Below, piece after piece: positions 32,335 through 41,586 of a stretch of DNA of 52,744 nucleotides. Position numbers and translations under genes: made by a program. The DNA is from a virus: IMG/VR virus record IMGVR_UViG_3300037113_000050, positions 1-52,744 of that record, one strand, 5' to 3'. Positions within the stretch are counted from its first letter, which is position 1, and each line of letters begins with the position of its first letter. The notes beneath the pieces were generated by a model. That model made no database searches, had not been told where the DNA came from, and saw only the letters and a list, made by a program, of their open reading frames with translations.

Positions 32335-35300
32335 TTAGATGATTGCAAATACGATGGTAGCTTGTGTTTCTGAATTCCAGTTTTCTTCGCTAGCTACGGT
32401 AATTGTCTGAGTACTGTAAGCCGGGACAACAATGTCAACATAAGAACTTGTATTGTCTGACAATGCAGGATATACTATCAAACCGCTAGGCTGGGCGTTT
32501 AACAGATAAAATCCATTCACACTTACGGTTGTATAAGCACCACTATGATTTGGGTCTGGTGGAAGATCACCAAAATAACACAATGGGTTGCTGTATCCGG
32601 TATTGGGGTTTGAAATTGGCAGAACCCAGCTTGCCCGGATTGTGACCGGCGCATTGGTTGGATTGCAGAACTGGGCGACGGCACTGCTTTGATGATTACT
32701 TGGATAGTCTTGACCCTGCCAAACAAACAAGTGCGCATTGTCCGAACCTAAACTGATGTTATTTTTAGCTGGATTGTCTGATGGCGTGATTACCCATGCA
32801 AGGTCGGTTAAAAGTGTGGGCGCTCCGCCGCATCCAAAACAAATCAGATTCCCAGAACCGAGATTGGTATTGGCGAACTCTTGCAACGCGGACAACGCAG
32901 AGTTGTTGGCCGCAGATTGGCTTACCCCGGTAAAGACCGAAGCCGCACCCACCAGTTGCGAACCGTTGATGGTTATCCATGACGGCAGCGGGACAAGCGA
33001 GACAAGTCCTTTCCCGGTTACGCAGTTTGCATCGTAATACACCGTGTCATTGACATAGGTAAGCGCCTGTTGCTGCGTGGTGGGCTGCAAAGGCGGCAGC
33101 GCGGTGACATCGAACACCGGCAAATCGTCGTCCACCGTGCAGTTCAGATTTTGGGACGGAGCCAGTTCACACTCCACCGGAGCAAAGGCCGGTGACGGGA
33201 CGGTGATGGCGGACACCATCATGCTCATCCACTTGCACGATCCGGTTATTTCAATCCTGAACTGGAAAAAGCAGCCGTTCCTAAGTGGCCGGTTGTTTCC
33301 CAATTCGTAATCTTCCACTGATGGTTCACCAAGCCCGACGCGCATCCGGTATCCGGGTTGGATGTTCTGATTCAAGTCACTGCCTTGCAGTTGAACTTCT
33401 TTCCAAAGTGTCCAGCATGGGTAAAAGTCTGGCCGGTAAAAAACCTTGATGTCAACGACCCCCTGAATTTCCTGAACGTAGAACTCGCCGTCGCGCAGTT
33501 GCACCAATTCCGTTGCCGGCTTCACGTCTTTATTGAAAAGCACGGCGGTTTCAAAAACGGATGGAATTGGGTTTCCGTCATCGGAATAGGCATCCGTGCT
33601 TTCGGCCAGCAGTTCAAGAATTTCTATTTTCTGAGTGGTTGAATTCCAAGAAAAAATGAAAGCCCGGTCAGTTCCGTTCACCCGTCCATTCAGCAGTTTG
33701 AGTGTGTTCGGACCAACCCACGCCCCTTCCCATGCAGGATTTGCGTCCTGCGTGAAAGTGCTGGCAATGTCAAAATCAAGAGTCGCCAGTCCAGTGTGAA
33801 TCACACCCCCCGGAGAGGCGTAAGGCCGTGCGGTGAAGATGAATCGGTTATCGAAGAAGATTGCCGAGCCATACGAAAGCAGCGATTGGTCGTCGTCTTT
33901 AAGAATCCGCTTGATCTCGTTTGAAATAGGTTTGTTCCCCCAACCGGCAATCTCCCGCCGTGAAATGACGAGCGTGGAAATGCCATCATAGGTTCGGAAG
34001 AATGTGTCGGTGTTCACCGCAATCGTGGAGTCCTGGCCGAGTGGCCCTCGACCGCGAGATGTCTGGGTTGAAATCGGGTAGGACAACGCGTTCCAAGTTG
34101 TCCGGTCAGGCGGAGCGTTGTTGCTGAAAATTGATCTCTGGGTTGCAACCTGCAACGGGCCGACACCGAGCGACGTGTCCATGACAGCCGGGAAAAACAT
34201 CGCAGTGATGGTATCTCCGGCACCGGGCAGTTTGAATGAACCGCCGTTTTGAAGAAACGTGTTTTCAGTCATCCGCAAAACTGCATCCCGGAAATTATAG
34301 GCGGATGTGCCTGAACCGCCCCCAACAATGTCGCCAGCGGTGTAACTTAGTCCATCGTTGTTGCAAAGCCAGTTTCGACCATTGCCGTAAGCGCCCATTT
34401 TACCGGAAGGCAGTTCCGGCACGGACATGATGACGTATCCTGATGGAATATCCTCTCCAACCAGCCCACCAGTTCCACCCACGTCTGTAATGTTTGTCAC
34501 AACCAGTTGGTTGACTGGCGGAGGCGGACTGGCGGAAGTGATCGTGTAGCGCGCCGTGCCGATATAAACCGTCATGCCCTGCTGGCCGGTGAAAGGTGAA
34601 CTTAACAGCACGTTCACCAAACTGTTGACCGCAGGCACAACAAACGCAGTCTTTACAAATCCCACCGTGGATGTATTTATGGTTACAGAAAGTCCAATGT
34701 CTCCGTTTATTTCAAGAACAATATTGCTGCCGTTTGAAATCGAGTCGGGGGCCGTGGAGATTTGAAGGTATGACCATAAGTTGGTGTTGTTGGTTCCATT
34801 GGAATGAACCGGAGTCTGAACCACAGTCATGGGGCTATTCGTTGGATAGCCAGCCTGAACTTGTTCCGCAATCGCCATGTAATCCATTGCAAAATATGTG
34901 GAGTTTGGATAATAGTAACCCAAGGTGCTGGTATAAATAGGACGGCCATTGAGATCGAATCCAGTGAGCAGATTAAGGTATCCGGGGGCTACCTTGATGT
35001 TGCTGGGAACGGCGTAGGCGATTGTAGGAACTCCGCCGGGAATATTGTATTCAGTGACGCCAGTTATGTCATTTTTCAACTTCGCAGAAATATTCAGGCT
35101 GTCAATGATTGCAACCACCGTCCACTGTGATTGCTGGTTGATCGAATTTAAAACCCCATTCTGATAGTAGTTCTGAGTTGCCTTCACATTCAACACGTCG
35201 CCGACCTTGCCTTGAAACTGGGTTTTAAGCGGGATGGTGGTAATGGTTCCTGCGGATATTTTTCGAGAAATCGTAGTTGTGTAGTTCTCTTGAATAAAAA

Positions 35301-36372
35301 ATGAAACCCCATCGTAACAGGATGAAAAGTTCAAGGTTCCGCTGCCACCCCAATAGGTACCCCCCATCAACGTGTTTCCTAAACCTAAATTATCAGTACT
35401 GGTTCTGGTTGAATCTATCTGCGGTGTGAAATAGGTCTCCCCATAATCATGCAGGTTTCCCGCACAAAACTGGGGTGCAGGAACCTCAGTGATTGCCTGT
35501 GCGAAATATTGTGAGAAGGAACCTAGATTGTTGTTAAATCCCAAGCCGTAAAACCCAGCGTAAGTGTTTCGCGTCTGATTCCCACCGGCTAGTTCTGACT
35601 GCTGGTCTGGAGTCACCTGCGCTGAAAGACTATTTGTGAACGTCGCCTCAACCACCACGGCAGAGTCAACCGGAACGGTTGTTCCCGGCACGTCGCTGAT
35701 ATTGGTCAGCGCGGCGTTGTAGTTTCCACTCACCAACTGGTTTGAAGAACTGATGTTGTAATACTCTCCATTTATGATCGCGGATACATCCAGCGGCCCG
35801 GTATAACTGCCGGAAATGGCAAGAGTCGCTGAATCACCAATCGCAATCCCAGCGTGCAGCGCCGTCGTTGTGGCAATCGGCTGGGATAGACCAGTGGATC
35901 GTCGTGATTGGGTGCCATCAAAGAATATCGGCAGCGCCGTCGTACCATCCCGGATGATAAGCCACTTCTCGGACTGCCACATCCACACCTGATTCACGCT
36001 CGAATTATTGAAGTCACCCGGCACGCTGACTTCTACGCATAACCATGTGCTGTCCACTTGCTCAATGAACTGAAATAACCGACCACTGATCTGCGCCACA
36101 AGTGATTCAGTTCCGAAGTCCGGCAGATAATACGCACCTCCTTGAAATTTTCCACCCTCAACAAAGGCTTGCAGCACGGCATCACTTCCGTAGGTGATGG
36201 ATTTTTTTGTGATTGGTGGCCGATGCTTTGCAAAGCCACCGCGAAAGGAGCAGTTCCGGGCAAAGGCAACTTGATTTTTGGGAATCCGGTAAGGCGACCA
36301 GCCAGACTGCATCCCCCCGTCGAGAACGGAAATTAAATCCGTCAGCGCGCCGGGGGTGAAATTCTTTTCCAT
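32335..36372 (-). CDS. Large tail protein, nozzle/tubular-B-like (1345 aa)
   Basis: N-terminus MEKNFTPGALTDLISVLDGG.. with NQVAFARNCSFRGGFAKHRP, a theme seen in podovirus tail-tube/nozzle proteins (ligand loop followed by propeller). Residues about 760-960 contain propeller-like blades (DTFFRTYDGISTLVISRREI.., FDNRFIFTARPYASPGGVIH). The C-terminal about 250 residues include LPSWITINGSQLVGAASVFT, a fibre-type module. One gene fills the role of several tail genes. Function is inferred from size, order and composition. Confidence 0.52.
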   Translation of the reverse strand: MEKNFTPGALTDLISVLDGGMQSGWSPYRIPKNQVAFARNCSFRGGFAKHRPPITKKSITYGSDAVLQAFVEGGKFQGGAYYLPDFGTESLVAQISGRLFQFIEQVDSTWLCVEVSVPGDFNNSSVNQVWMWQSEKWLIIRDGTTALPIFFDGTQSRRSTGLSQPIATTTALHAGIAIGDSATLAISGSYTGPLDVSAIINGEYYNISSSNQLVSGNYNAALTNISDVPGTTVPVDSAVVVEATFTNSLSAQVTPDQQSELAGGNQTRNTYAGFYGLGFNNNLGSFSQYFAQAITEVPAPQFCAGNLHDYGETYFTPQIDSTRTSTDNLGLGNTLMGGTYWGGSGTLNFSSCYDGVSFFIQENYTTTISRKISAGTITTIPLKTQFQGKVGDVLNVKATQNYYQNGVLNSINQQSQWTVVAIIDSLNISAKLKNDITGVTEYNIPGGVPTIAYAVPSNIKVAPGYLNLLTGFDLNGRPIYTSTLGYYYPNSTYFAMDYMAIAEQVQAGYPTNSPMTVVQTPVHSNGTNNTNLWSYLQISTAPDSISNGSNIVLEINGDIGLSVTINTSTVGFVKTAFVVPAVNSLVNVLLSSPFTGQQGMTVYIGTARYTITSASPPPPVNQLVVTNITDVGGTGGLVGEDIPSGYVIMSVPELPSGKMGAYGNGRNWLCNNDGLSYTAGDIVGGGSGTSAYNFRDAVLRMTENTFLQNGGSFKLPGAGDTITAMFFPAVMDTSLGVGPLQVATQRSIFSNNAPPDRTTWNALSYPISTQTSRGRGPLGQDSTIAVNTDTFFRTYDGISTLVISRREIAGWGNKPISNEIKRILKDDDQSLLSYGSAIFFDNRFIFTARPYASPGGVIHTGLATLDFDIASTFTQDANPAWEGAWVGPNTLKLLNGRVNGTDRAFIFSWNSTTQKIEILELLAESTDAYSDDGNPIPSVFETAVLFNKDVKPATELVQLRDGEFYVQEIQGVVDIKVFYRPDFYPCWTLWKEVQLQGSDLNQNIQPGYRMRVGLGEPSVEDYELGNNRPLRNGCFFQFRIEITGSCKWMSMMVSAITVPSPAFAPVECELAPSQNLNCTVDDDLPVFDVTALPPLQPTTQQQALTYVNDTVYYDANCVTGKGLVSLVPLPSWITINGSQLVGAASVFTGVSQSAANNSALSALQEFANTNLGSGNLICFGCGGAPTLLTDLAWVITPSDNPAKNNISLGSDNAHLFVWQGQDYPSNHQSSAVAQFCNPTNAPVTIRASWVLPISNPNTGYSNPLCYFGDLPPDPNHSGAYTTVSVNGFYLLNAQPSGLIVYPALSDNTSSYVDIVVPAYSTQTITVASEENWNSETQATIVFAII

Positions 36373-36373
36373 C

Positions 36374-37252
36374 TCATGTAAGGCTCAACGGGATGATGGC
36401 GAGACTGGCGGAATCGACCGTAATGCTTCCCGCAGCAGTCACCGCAGTGGTTAAAATTTGCAATGCAAGGATGTCGTTGAGCGCAAGACTTGAAACGAAA
36501 AACGGAAGCACGATGTCAATCGTGGGCACGGTTGCAGTCGTCAGAATACCAGACGCCCGATACGTCACCGCCAGAGTCCCAACCGTGTTGTTCGTTCGTT
36601 GAACCTGAACCGTGATGACTTTGGAATTGGCATAGGTTACTCCAGTGAAGTTCAAGGAACATCTTGCCATGACAAGATACAGCCCGGCAGCGGGAGCCGT
36701 CAGCGTCATTCCAGTGATGGTCGTCGCCACTGAAAGGTAAGCGCCAGTTCCCGCCAGCGACAAGCCGATGGCTTCCAGATTTACGACGGTTCCATTTTGA
36801 CCTAGACCAAGCGCTGCTAGCGCACCTGACTTTGTGGAAACTCCGGTACCACCTTGAGAAATCCCAATCGGAAACGTAAGCGGTGGTTGAGTTCCAGCCG
36901 GTGAAACCTGTGCCCCGGAAACGATGGTATTTCCGGTCTGATTGTTCCCCGTGTAGTTAAGGTAAGTCAGGATCGCCTGCGTGTTTCCAGTTTTGGACTT
37001 GACGGAGAAGTATCCAGCATAGGCAATGTAAACATTCTGGCCGACGATCATCCACTGGTTGTTGTCGAATGTGAGATTGACGGTGTCAGCAGCCTGCGCG
37101 GGAACGGTGAAGTTTGCCGTAGTGAGAATCGAAAATGAGTTTGCTCCGTTGGTTCCAGATGATCCCGCCGACCCCGCCGCGCCGGGCAGTCCCGGAATTG
37201 CAACAATTTCCGGCGACGGACAACCGCAGTTTCTTGAAAGGGTGTTTGCCAT
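36374..37252 (-). CDS. Fibre-like protein with a short collagen-like stretch (292 aa)
   Basis: Residues about 20-37 contain six G-x-y triplets (GLPGAAGSAGSSGTNGAN). Two beta-rich domains follow, with TNF/C1q-like strand patterns (YIAYAGYFSVKSKTGNTQA.., GLYLVMARCSLNFTGVTYA..). A Cys-containing N-terminus (RNCGCPSPE) may anchor it. First gene of the leftward late operon, divergent from terminase. Probably a tail or head fibre that forms trimers. Confidence 0.6.
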   Translation of the reverse strand: MANTLSRNCGCPSPEIVAIPGLPGAAGSAGSSGTNGANSFSILTTANFTVPAQAADTVNLTFDNNQWMIVGQNVYIAYAGYFSVKSKTGNTQAILTYLNYTGNNQTGNTIVSGAQVSPAGTQPPLTFPIGISQGGTGVSTKSGALAALGLGQNGTVVNLEAIGLSLAGTGAYLSVATTITGMTLTAPAAGLYLVMARCSLNFTGVTYANSKVITVQVQRTNNTVGTLAVTYRASGILTTATVPTIDIVLPFFVSSLALNDILALQILTTAVTAAGSITVDSASLAIIPLSLT

Positions 37253-37305
37253 ACCCGTTATATTTCTACTGGATTTGGCTCAATGTCAACTCTATATTGC
37301 CCTTT
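37253..37305. promoter_or_regulatory. Divergent intergenic region, fibre operon / terminase
   Basis: 53 bp that must contain start signals for both directions. On the minus strand a perfect TTGACA -35 is present but the nearest TATAAC lies 21 bases on, too far for a standard sigma70 promoter. On the + strand TATATT sits nine bases before the terminase ATG, with only a poor -35 (TGGATT). Upstream promoters inside genes are also possible. Confidence 0.3.
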
Positions 37306-39090
37306 ATGGCAGCTACTTTTTCAAAATACGGCTACGAATGGCCCGCCGGAACCGACCCCCTGGCCATCGAATTTCAGATGATCCGATTGCCGGATGGAAA
37401 AATCAAGACACCCCACTACCTCGCCGCGCACAAACTGCTCTGGCCGGAGGATGAACAGCACCGCTGGTTCGTGTTGGGACTGAAAACCATCGTCGAGAAC
37501 AAGGTTACTGTCCTGCTTGGCTGCGCCTCTTCAGGGAAAACCTACATCATGGCAATCCACGCCCTGATTGATTTCTTCTGCTTCCCAGAAACGTCACTCG
37601 CCCTCGTGTCGTCAACCGACATTCGTTCCCTTGAATTGAAGGTGTGGGGTCGGTTTAAAACCCTGTTCAACCGGGCGCGCCGGAATTATCCATGGCTGCC
37701 CGGCTACGCGCTGGATTCAAAAATGACCATCACGCCCGATGACATTGACGGGGATAACCAAGTCGCACGAGAGCTAAATCGCGGCGTGGTGTGTGTTCCC
37801 TGTGTCAGCGGTGGCCGCTTCATCGGCATGGGCAAGTTTCAAGGGGCCAAGCCTCCGCACTCACCCGGCAAGGCAGACGGCCTGCTCAAGCACTACGGCG
37901 ACGAGGCGGCGGTCATGCAATCCAGTTTCCTTGACGCCTACACCAATTGGACGGTGTCGCCGGGATTCAAGGGGGTCATGTGCGGAAACCCGACGGATAT
38001 TTCGGATCCGCTCTGTGTCGCGGCGGAGCCGGTCGGCGGCTGGGATGAGTTCATTGACACCGGCAAGACACAGGAATGGATTTCGCAATGGTACAAGGCG
38101 CATGTGGTCGCATTTGATGGCCGGGATACCCCGAACAATGATGATCCAAAAAAGATCTATCCCTACCTCGTGTCCGCTGACTGGGTGGAGTCCATGAAAC
38201 AGACACACGGCGAAGACTCGTGGCAGTTTTTCCAGCAGGCCATCGGCAAGCCATCGCGTGGCATGGTCAGCAACCGAGTCATCACCATCGGCCTGTGCGA
38301 GCGCAACCTGGCATTTGAAGACCCAATCTGGCGTGATTCCACCTTTACCGACATCTACGCCCTTGACCCGGCATACGCCGGCGGTGACCGTTGCGTCGGT
38401 GGTAAAATCCGCATCGGCACCTCGATTGACGGCAAGCAGATCGTTGAAGTCGGAATCCCCGAAACCCTCCCCATCCGGCTAAATGTCGGTCTGGAACCGG
38501 AAGAGCAAATCGCACGACTGGTCTTTGACCGGATGAAAGCCGATGGCATTCCTGCCGAGAATGGCTTCTACGATTCGTTTGGACGCGGCACCCTTGGCTT
38601 CGCCTTTGCCAAACTCTTCGGCGCGTCCTGCCCGGTGCCGGTGGACTCCGGCGCGCGCCCCACATCCCGGCCAGTCCGGTTTGATCTGTTCGTGGATGAT
38701 GGCCATGGCGGGAAACGTCTCAAGCGCTGCGATGAACACTACTCCAAGTTCGTTACTGAAATGTGGTTTTCCACCCGCGAAGCCATCGAGTCAGGCCAAA
38801 TCCGCAGCCTGCCTCGCACCGTCGCCAATGAAGGCCAGTTGCGAATGTTTGAAATCGTTTCCGGCAACCGCGTTGAGGTTGAAACCAAGGACGACATGAA
38901 GCAGCGCATCCGCAAGTCCCCCGACCTTTACGACTGGTTCGCCATCGCCATCGAAGGCGCACGCCAGCGCGGTTTCAAAATCCAACGCATCGGTGCCGCC
39001 ATCGAAGCCAAGCGCAAACCCGACTGGCTCGACGGCCACTTCAAAGAACTTGCCGAACTGGGCAAATCCAGACAGTTGCAGAACGGTTAG
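37306..39090 (+). CDS. terL: Terminase large subunit (594 aa)
   Basis: The start at 37306 (MAATFSKYGYEWPAGTDPLA..) is preferred; an open frame from 37135 overlaps the divergent fibre gene. Walker A GCASSGKT (residues 72-79), LVSSTDIRSLELKVWGRF, HYGDEAAVMQSS (Walker B region), GNPTD and the nuclease-domain Asp in ALDPAYAGGDR are visible. It powers DNA packaging and cuts the concatemer. It is on the strand opposite to the late genes and meets a minus-strand gene tail to tail with overlapping stops (TTAG, 39087-39090). No small subunit could be assigned. Confidence 0.85.
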   Translation: MAATFSKYGYEWPAGTDPLAIEFQMIRLPDGKIKTPHYLAAHKLLWPEDEQHRWFVLGLKTIVENKVTVLLGCASSGKTYIMAIHALIDFFCFPETSLALVSSTDIRSLELKVWGRFKTLFNRARRNYPWLPGYALDSKMTITPDDIDGDNQVARELNRGVVCVPCVSGGRFIGMGKFQGAKPPHSPGKADGLLKHYGDEAAVMQSSFLDAYTNWTVSPGFKGVMCGNPTDISDPLCVAAEPVGGWDEFIDTGKTQEWISQWYKAHVVAFDGRDTPNNDDPKKIYPYLVSADWVESMKQTHGEDSWQFFQQAIGKPSRGMVSNRVITIGLCERNLAFEDPIWRDSTFTDIYALDPAYAGGDRCVGGKIRIGTSIDGKQIVEVGIPETLPIRLNVGLEPEEQIARLVFDRMKADGIPAENGFYDSFGRGTLGFAFAKLFGASCPVPVDSGARPTSRPVRFDLFVDDGHGGKRLKRCDEHYSKFVTEMWFSTREAIESGQIRSLPRTVANEGQLRMFEIVSGNRVEVETKDDMKQRIRKSPDLYDWFAIAIEGARQRGFKIQRIGAAIEAKRKPDWLDGHFKELAELGKSRQLQNG

Positions 39091-39305
39091 GAATTGAGTT
39101 TTTCACAATCAGATCGAACCCGATTTGTTGAATCCTCAATGAAATCCAGAACCTCACACTGACAACCGTCTGGTTCATTACCGATTTGTCCATAGTGAAT
39201 TCCACCGGAATCTGCAAAGATGCAGAATTTAAAATCACCAATTCCAAGCAAAAACATCTGCTCGTAACCAGCCGGAATTTTAAAATTTGGTGTGATGGTG
39301 GTCAT
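39087..39305 (-). CDS. Small protein of unknown function (72 aa)
   Basis: Starts at 39305 by ATGA overlap with the upstream gene (MTTITPNFKIPAGYEQMFLL..). The frame is open further upstream but that part is a shadow of the neighbouring gene. Contains CQCEVLDFIED near the C-terminus. No family known. The stop overlaps that of terminase on the other strand. Confidence 0.55.
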   Translation of the reverse strand: MTTITPNFKIPAGYEQMFLLGIGDFKFCIFADSGGIHYGQIGNEPDGCQCEVLDFIEDSTNRVRSDCEKLNS

Positions 39306-39871
39306 CGCAAACCCTCCGGCAGTGAGGCGGTCACAATCTCGGAGAGTTTTTTTTCGCTGGCCCCATTTTCCAATGCCTTCACATATCGAATCTCGCCCGG
39401 AGTTGCACCCTTGCGTTTCTGATTTTTTTTCTTCACCCCATCCTGACCACCCATCTTCTTTTCCCGATAACGCCTCGACCGCTCCGCACTGGTATGGTCT
39501 TTTTCCCGGTAATGGGCGTAATTCAAAGCGATGAATCCACCAGTTATCCGAACCAACCGTCGGCCATCCCATGCCGGAGTCCTGCTTAAAAGTTCTGGAT
39601 TCCCCAGCCGTTCCAATGCCGAAAGTCCAGTCTCCTCATCCATCAATGCCCGCCTCACAATCCCAACCCCGGCAGCAGCAACAAAGCCATACCACCCAGC
39701 AGGCACAACAAACCCTGTTTCCTCCAGAGTTCTTACCTTAATCTGCGCCATCGGTTCCTTCAATTCATATGGTATCGCCATCAGCAAAGCCGCAAAGAAG
39801 ATTCTCGTCGCATCCACATCCGCCCACAATGTTGAGTCCAATGTCCCACAATCCAGTTTTACAAATGCCAT
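39302..39871 (-). CDS. Phage replication-type accessory protein (189 aa)
   Basis: MAFVKLDCGTLDSTLWADVD.. followed by NPELLSRTPAWDGRRLVRITG and GFIALNYAHYREKDHTSAERSRRYREKK: a pattern shared with many short phage proteins encoded near replication genes, with a basic region likely to bind nucleic acid. The C-terminus is Lys-rich. It could act in replication initiation or regulation, but no enzymatic motif is seen. Confidence 0.58.
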   Translation of the reverse strand: MAFVKLDCGTLDSTLWADVDATRIFFAALLMAIPYELKEPMAQIKVRTLEETGFVVPAGWYGFVAAAGVGIVRRALMDEETGLSALERLGNPELLSRTPAWDGRRLVRITGGFIALNYAHYREKDHTSAERSRRYREKKMGGQDGVKKKNQKRKGATPGEIRYVKALENGASEKKLSEIVTASLPEGLR

Positions 39872-40241
39872 ATTCCAAAGGGTAATTCTTTATATTGCAC
39901 CGTGTCAAGCGTAGCGTCACGCGTGATATGCCGTAGCGTCACACAAGCAGAAGCAGAAGCAGAAGGGGGTATGGGGGAATGAACATCTCCCAAAATAGCA
40001 GTTCGTGTGGAAAGGGGGAGTCCCGTTATCCGTGGCCGTCGCCGGATTTGGGGTTCCGGGGGCAGGGTGTGGGGACGGTCGGCCCGCAAAAAGGATGCTT
40101 ACCCTCGAATAAAATCGCAGCGCGCGGCAGAATCATCTGTGTGCAGGTAAGGCAATTAAGGATACACAGTATCAATTATCTTTAATCCACTTCATCACGA
40201 AACCATTGGTATCATTGATTATCTTTAAAGCGACACAATGT
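39872..40241. other. 370-bp non-coding interval: G-rich motif and AT repeats
   Basis: No convincing gene. Contains tandem AGCAGA/AGAAGC repeats (39940-39965), a perfect G-quadruplex-type motif GGGG-TTCC-GGGGG-CA-GGG-TGT-GGGG (40050-40074, + strand), two copies of ATTATCTTTAA (40175-40185, 40218-40228) and two of TTAAGGAT (near 40157 and 40243). This mix of AT repeats and G-tracts close to terminase makes it a candidate replication origin or packaging site. Confidence 0.4.
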
Positions 40242-40700
40242 TTAAGGATTATTTTGGCTTGAAACACTACCTGTTGGGGTGTTGATCGGCATTGCAATCG
40301 GCGCTTCTGCACGCTTGGATCGCCCAGGATGAGAGACACCTGCGGTTGGAGATACCAACTTCCAAAGGTCAGAGATGCAGCTGGCAATCTTGCGGCGCTC
40401 GCTTGAATCTCGCTCTTTTTCCATATCTTCCAGCAGTCTATCAATCTGTTTTTTCGTTCTGTTCACGCGCTTATCTTCTGCATCGGGTATCATTGCGAGA
40501 GCGATTGCGCGAGCTTCTACGTCCCTCTGTCTTTCTTCCGCCTTTTCGGCTGCTATTCGGGCATTTCTTGATTCAGTTGCGCGGCGCTGGTATTCTCTGG
40601 CGGTCTCTGGCGTGAAAGCTGGCGCGAGGTTTGCGAGATTCATAATCGGACTGTGCTCCGGGTAGTTTTCGATGTCAACTCCGATGTTTTTCTGTCCCAT
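40242..40700 (-). CDS. Helical protein, possible small-terminase candidate (152 aa)
   Basis: ATG at 40700 (MGQKNIGVDIENYPEHSPIM..) is preferred; a TTG at 40718 would add MGHFPE. The sequence is dominated by charged helices (REYQRRATESRNARIAAEKA.., RTKKQIDRLLEDMEKERDSS..) with a Pro/Ser-rich tail. This resembles small terminase or DNA-binding oligomers in composition only. It lies 1.2 kb from terL but on the other strand. No family assigned. Confidence 0.5.
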   Translation of the reverse strand: MGQKNIGVDIENYPEHSPIMNLANLAPAFTPETAREYQRRATESRNARIAAEKAEERQRDVEARAIALAMIPDAEDKRVNRTKKQIDRLLEDMEKERDSSERRKIASCISDLWKLVSPTAGVSHPGRSKRAEAPIAMPINTPTGSVSSQNNP

Positions 40701-40917
40701 TTCTGGAAAGTGTCCCAAGACACATAAAGTCCTTTATTTGCAAGGGATTTGTGAGATTCTTCTGTTTTGACTGTCCTATTTTCTTCTGTTAAATCTGGCG
40801 TGGAATTGAGGATTAGGCGTAATCATTGGCTTTTTTGAGTTTTTCAAAGTTGGCACGATTCAGGCTATATGATACCTGTCCACCGGAATTATCCGGGGAC
40901 AAAACAAAATAAAAATT
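40701..40917. promoter_or_regulatory. Divergent intergenic region between minus and plus operons
   Basis: About 217 bp without a gene. Holds a GTGTC-CCAA-GACAC palindrome (40710-40723) near the minus-strand start and a CCGGA-ATTA-TCCGG hairpin close to the + operon. The AT-rich leader AAACAAAATAAAAATTATG precedes the first + gene. No standard -35/-10 pair stands out, but promoters for both directions are expected here. Confidence 0.35.
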
Positions 40918-41109
40918 ATGAAAGCCAAAATCACACTTCAAGAGGCGGTGAACTGGGAATATATCCATGCGCACCACAAACTCGGAGATGGCAAGGTGAA
41001 GCCCGGCCCGTGGTGCAAGCGCATCATTGAGCACGCCCGCAAAAATGGATACACCGGGCAAATCACCGAGCGCGGCGCCTGCCGAATCATCAACCGGAAT
41101 CTCTACTGA
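40918..41109 (+). CDS. Small accessory protein (63 aa)
   Basis: MKAKITLQEAVNWEYIHAHH.. ends with TERGACRIINRNLY. Basic and helical. First gene of the plus-strand accessory operon; its TGA shares a base with the next ATG (TGATG). AT-rich leader, no SD. Function unknown. Confidence 0.58.
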   Translation: MKAKITLQEAVNWEYIHAHHKLGDGKVKPGPWCKRIIEHARKNGYTGQITERGACRIINRNLY

Positions 41110-41291
41110 TGAAAAATCCAGCAGCAGTAGCGCTCGGGCGCCTAGGGGGAAAAGTAACTTCTAAGGCAAAGACTCGTGCGGTCCGCGCCAACGCAAAACT
41201 TGGCGGCTGGCCGAAAGGGAAGCGGATACCTACCCAAGCGCGCGGAAAAAATCGCCCACAAACACTGCGCAGCTTTCGACGGGTATGGTAG
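41109..41291 (+). CDS. Small basic protein (60 aa)
   Basis: MKNPAAVALGRLGGKVTSKA.. with Ala, Gly, Lys and Arg repeats, the NPAAxALGRLGG type common in phages and plasmids. Likely nucleic-acid binding from its charge. Coupled to the preceding gene by TGATG. Confidence 0.58.
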   Translation: MKNPAAVALGRLGGKVTSKAKTRAVRANAKLGGWPKGKRIPTQARGKNRPQTLRSFRRVW

Positions 41292-41403
41292 TTGATCGCG
41301 CGTGGCTTATCGGTCACAGATGTTGCCGGTTTTGAAAAAATATGCGGAAAACATGGCGGTCCAACCTTTTTGAAAAACGGTTTAAAATTCAACTGAAAAT
41401 ATT
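41292..41403. promoter_or_regulatory. 112-bp gap before the SymE-like gene
   Basis: Contains a possible 21-codon ORF (ATG 41342, MRKTWRSNLFEKRFKIQLKI..) whose TGA (41405-41407) overlaps the ATG of the next gene. It also contains imperfect repeats TTTTGAAAAA and TTTTTGAAAAA. No clear promoter. A translational leader for the SymE-like gene is possible. Confidence 0.3.
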
Positions 41404-41586
41404 ATGAAAACGCGCACATTGAAAATTGAGGAGTCCGGCGATTATGCCGCTAAGAAAATCACGCCGACCGTGAGGCTTAAAGGGAAATGGCTACAAGCAG
41501 CAGGGTTTCCGCCGGGCAAACACCTTGAATTGACGGTGATCGCGCCGGGCGTGATCGAACTACGCGTGATTGGGGGTGTGGCGTGA
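41404..41586 (+). CDS. SymE-like protein (60 aa)
   Basis: The core TPTVRLKGKWLQAAGFPPGK followed by HLELTVIAPGVIELRV matches the SymE toxin-like fold (AbrB superfamily, RLxGxWLxxAGF). It is shorter than E. coli SymE (113 aa). No antisense RNA partner is evident. It may work as an RNA or DNA binder or toxin. It overlaps the next gene by four bases (GTGA). Confidence 0.65.
   Translation: MKTRTLKIEESGDYAAKKITPTVRLKGKWLQAAGFPPGKHLELTVIAPGVIELRVIGGVA

Noticed and set aside
37253-37305. TTGACA ... TATAAC as the late promoter for the fibre/tail operon
   Set aside because: Spacer of 21 bases is too long for a standard sigma70 promoter; kept only as a weak candidate region.
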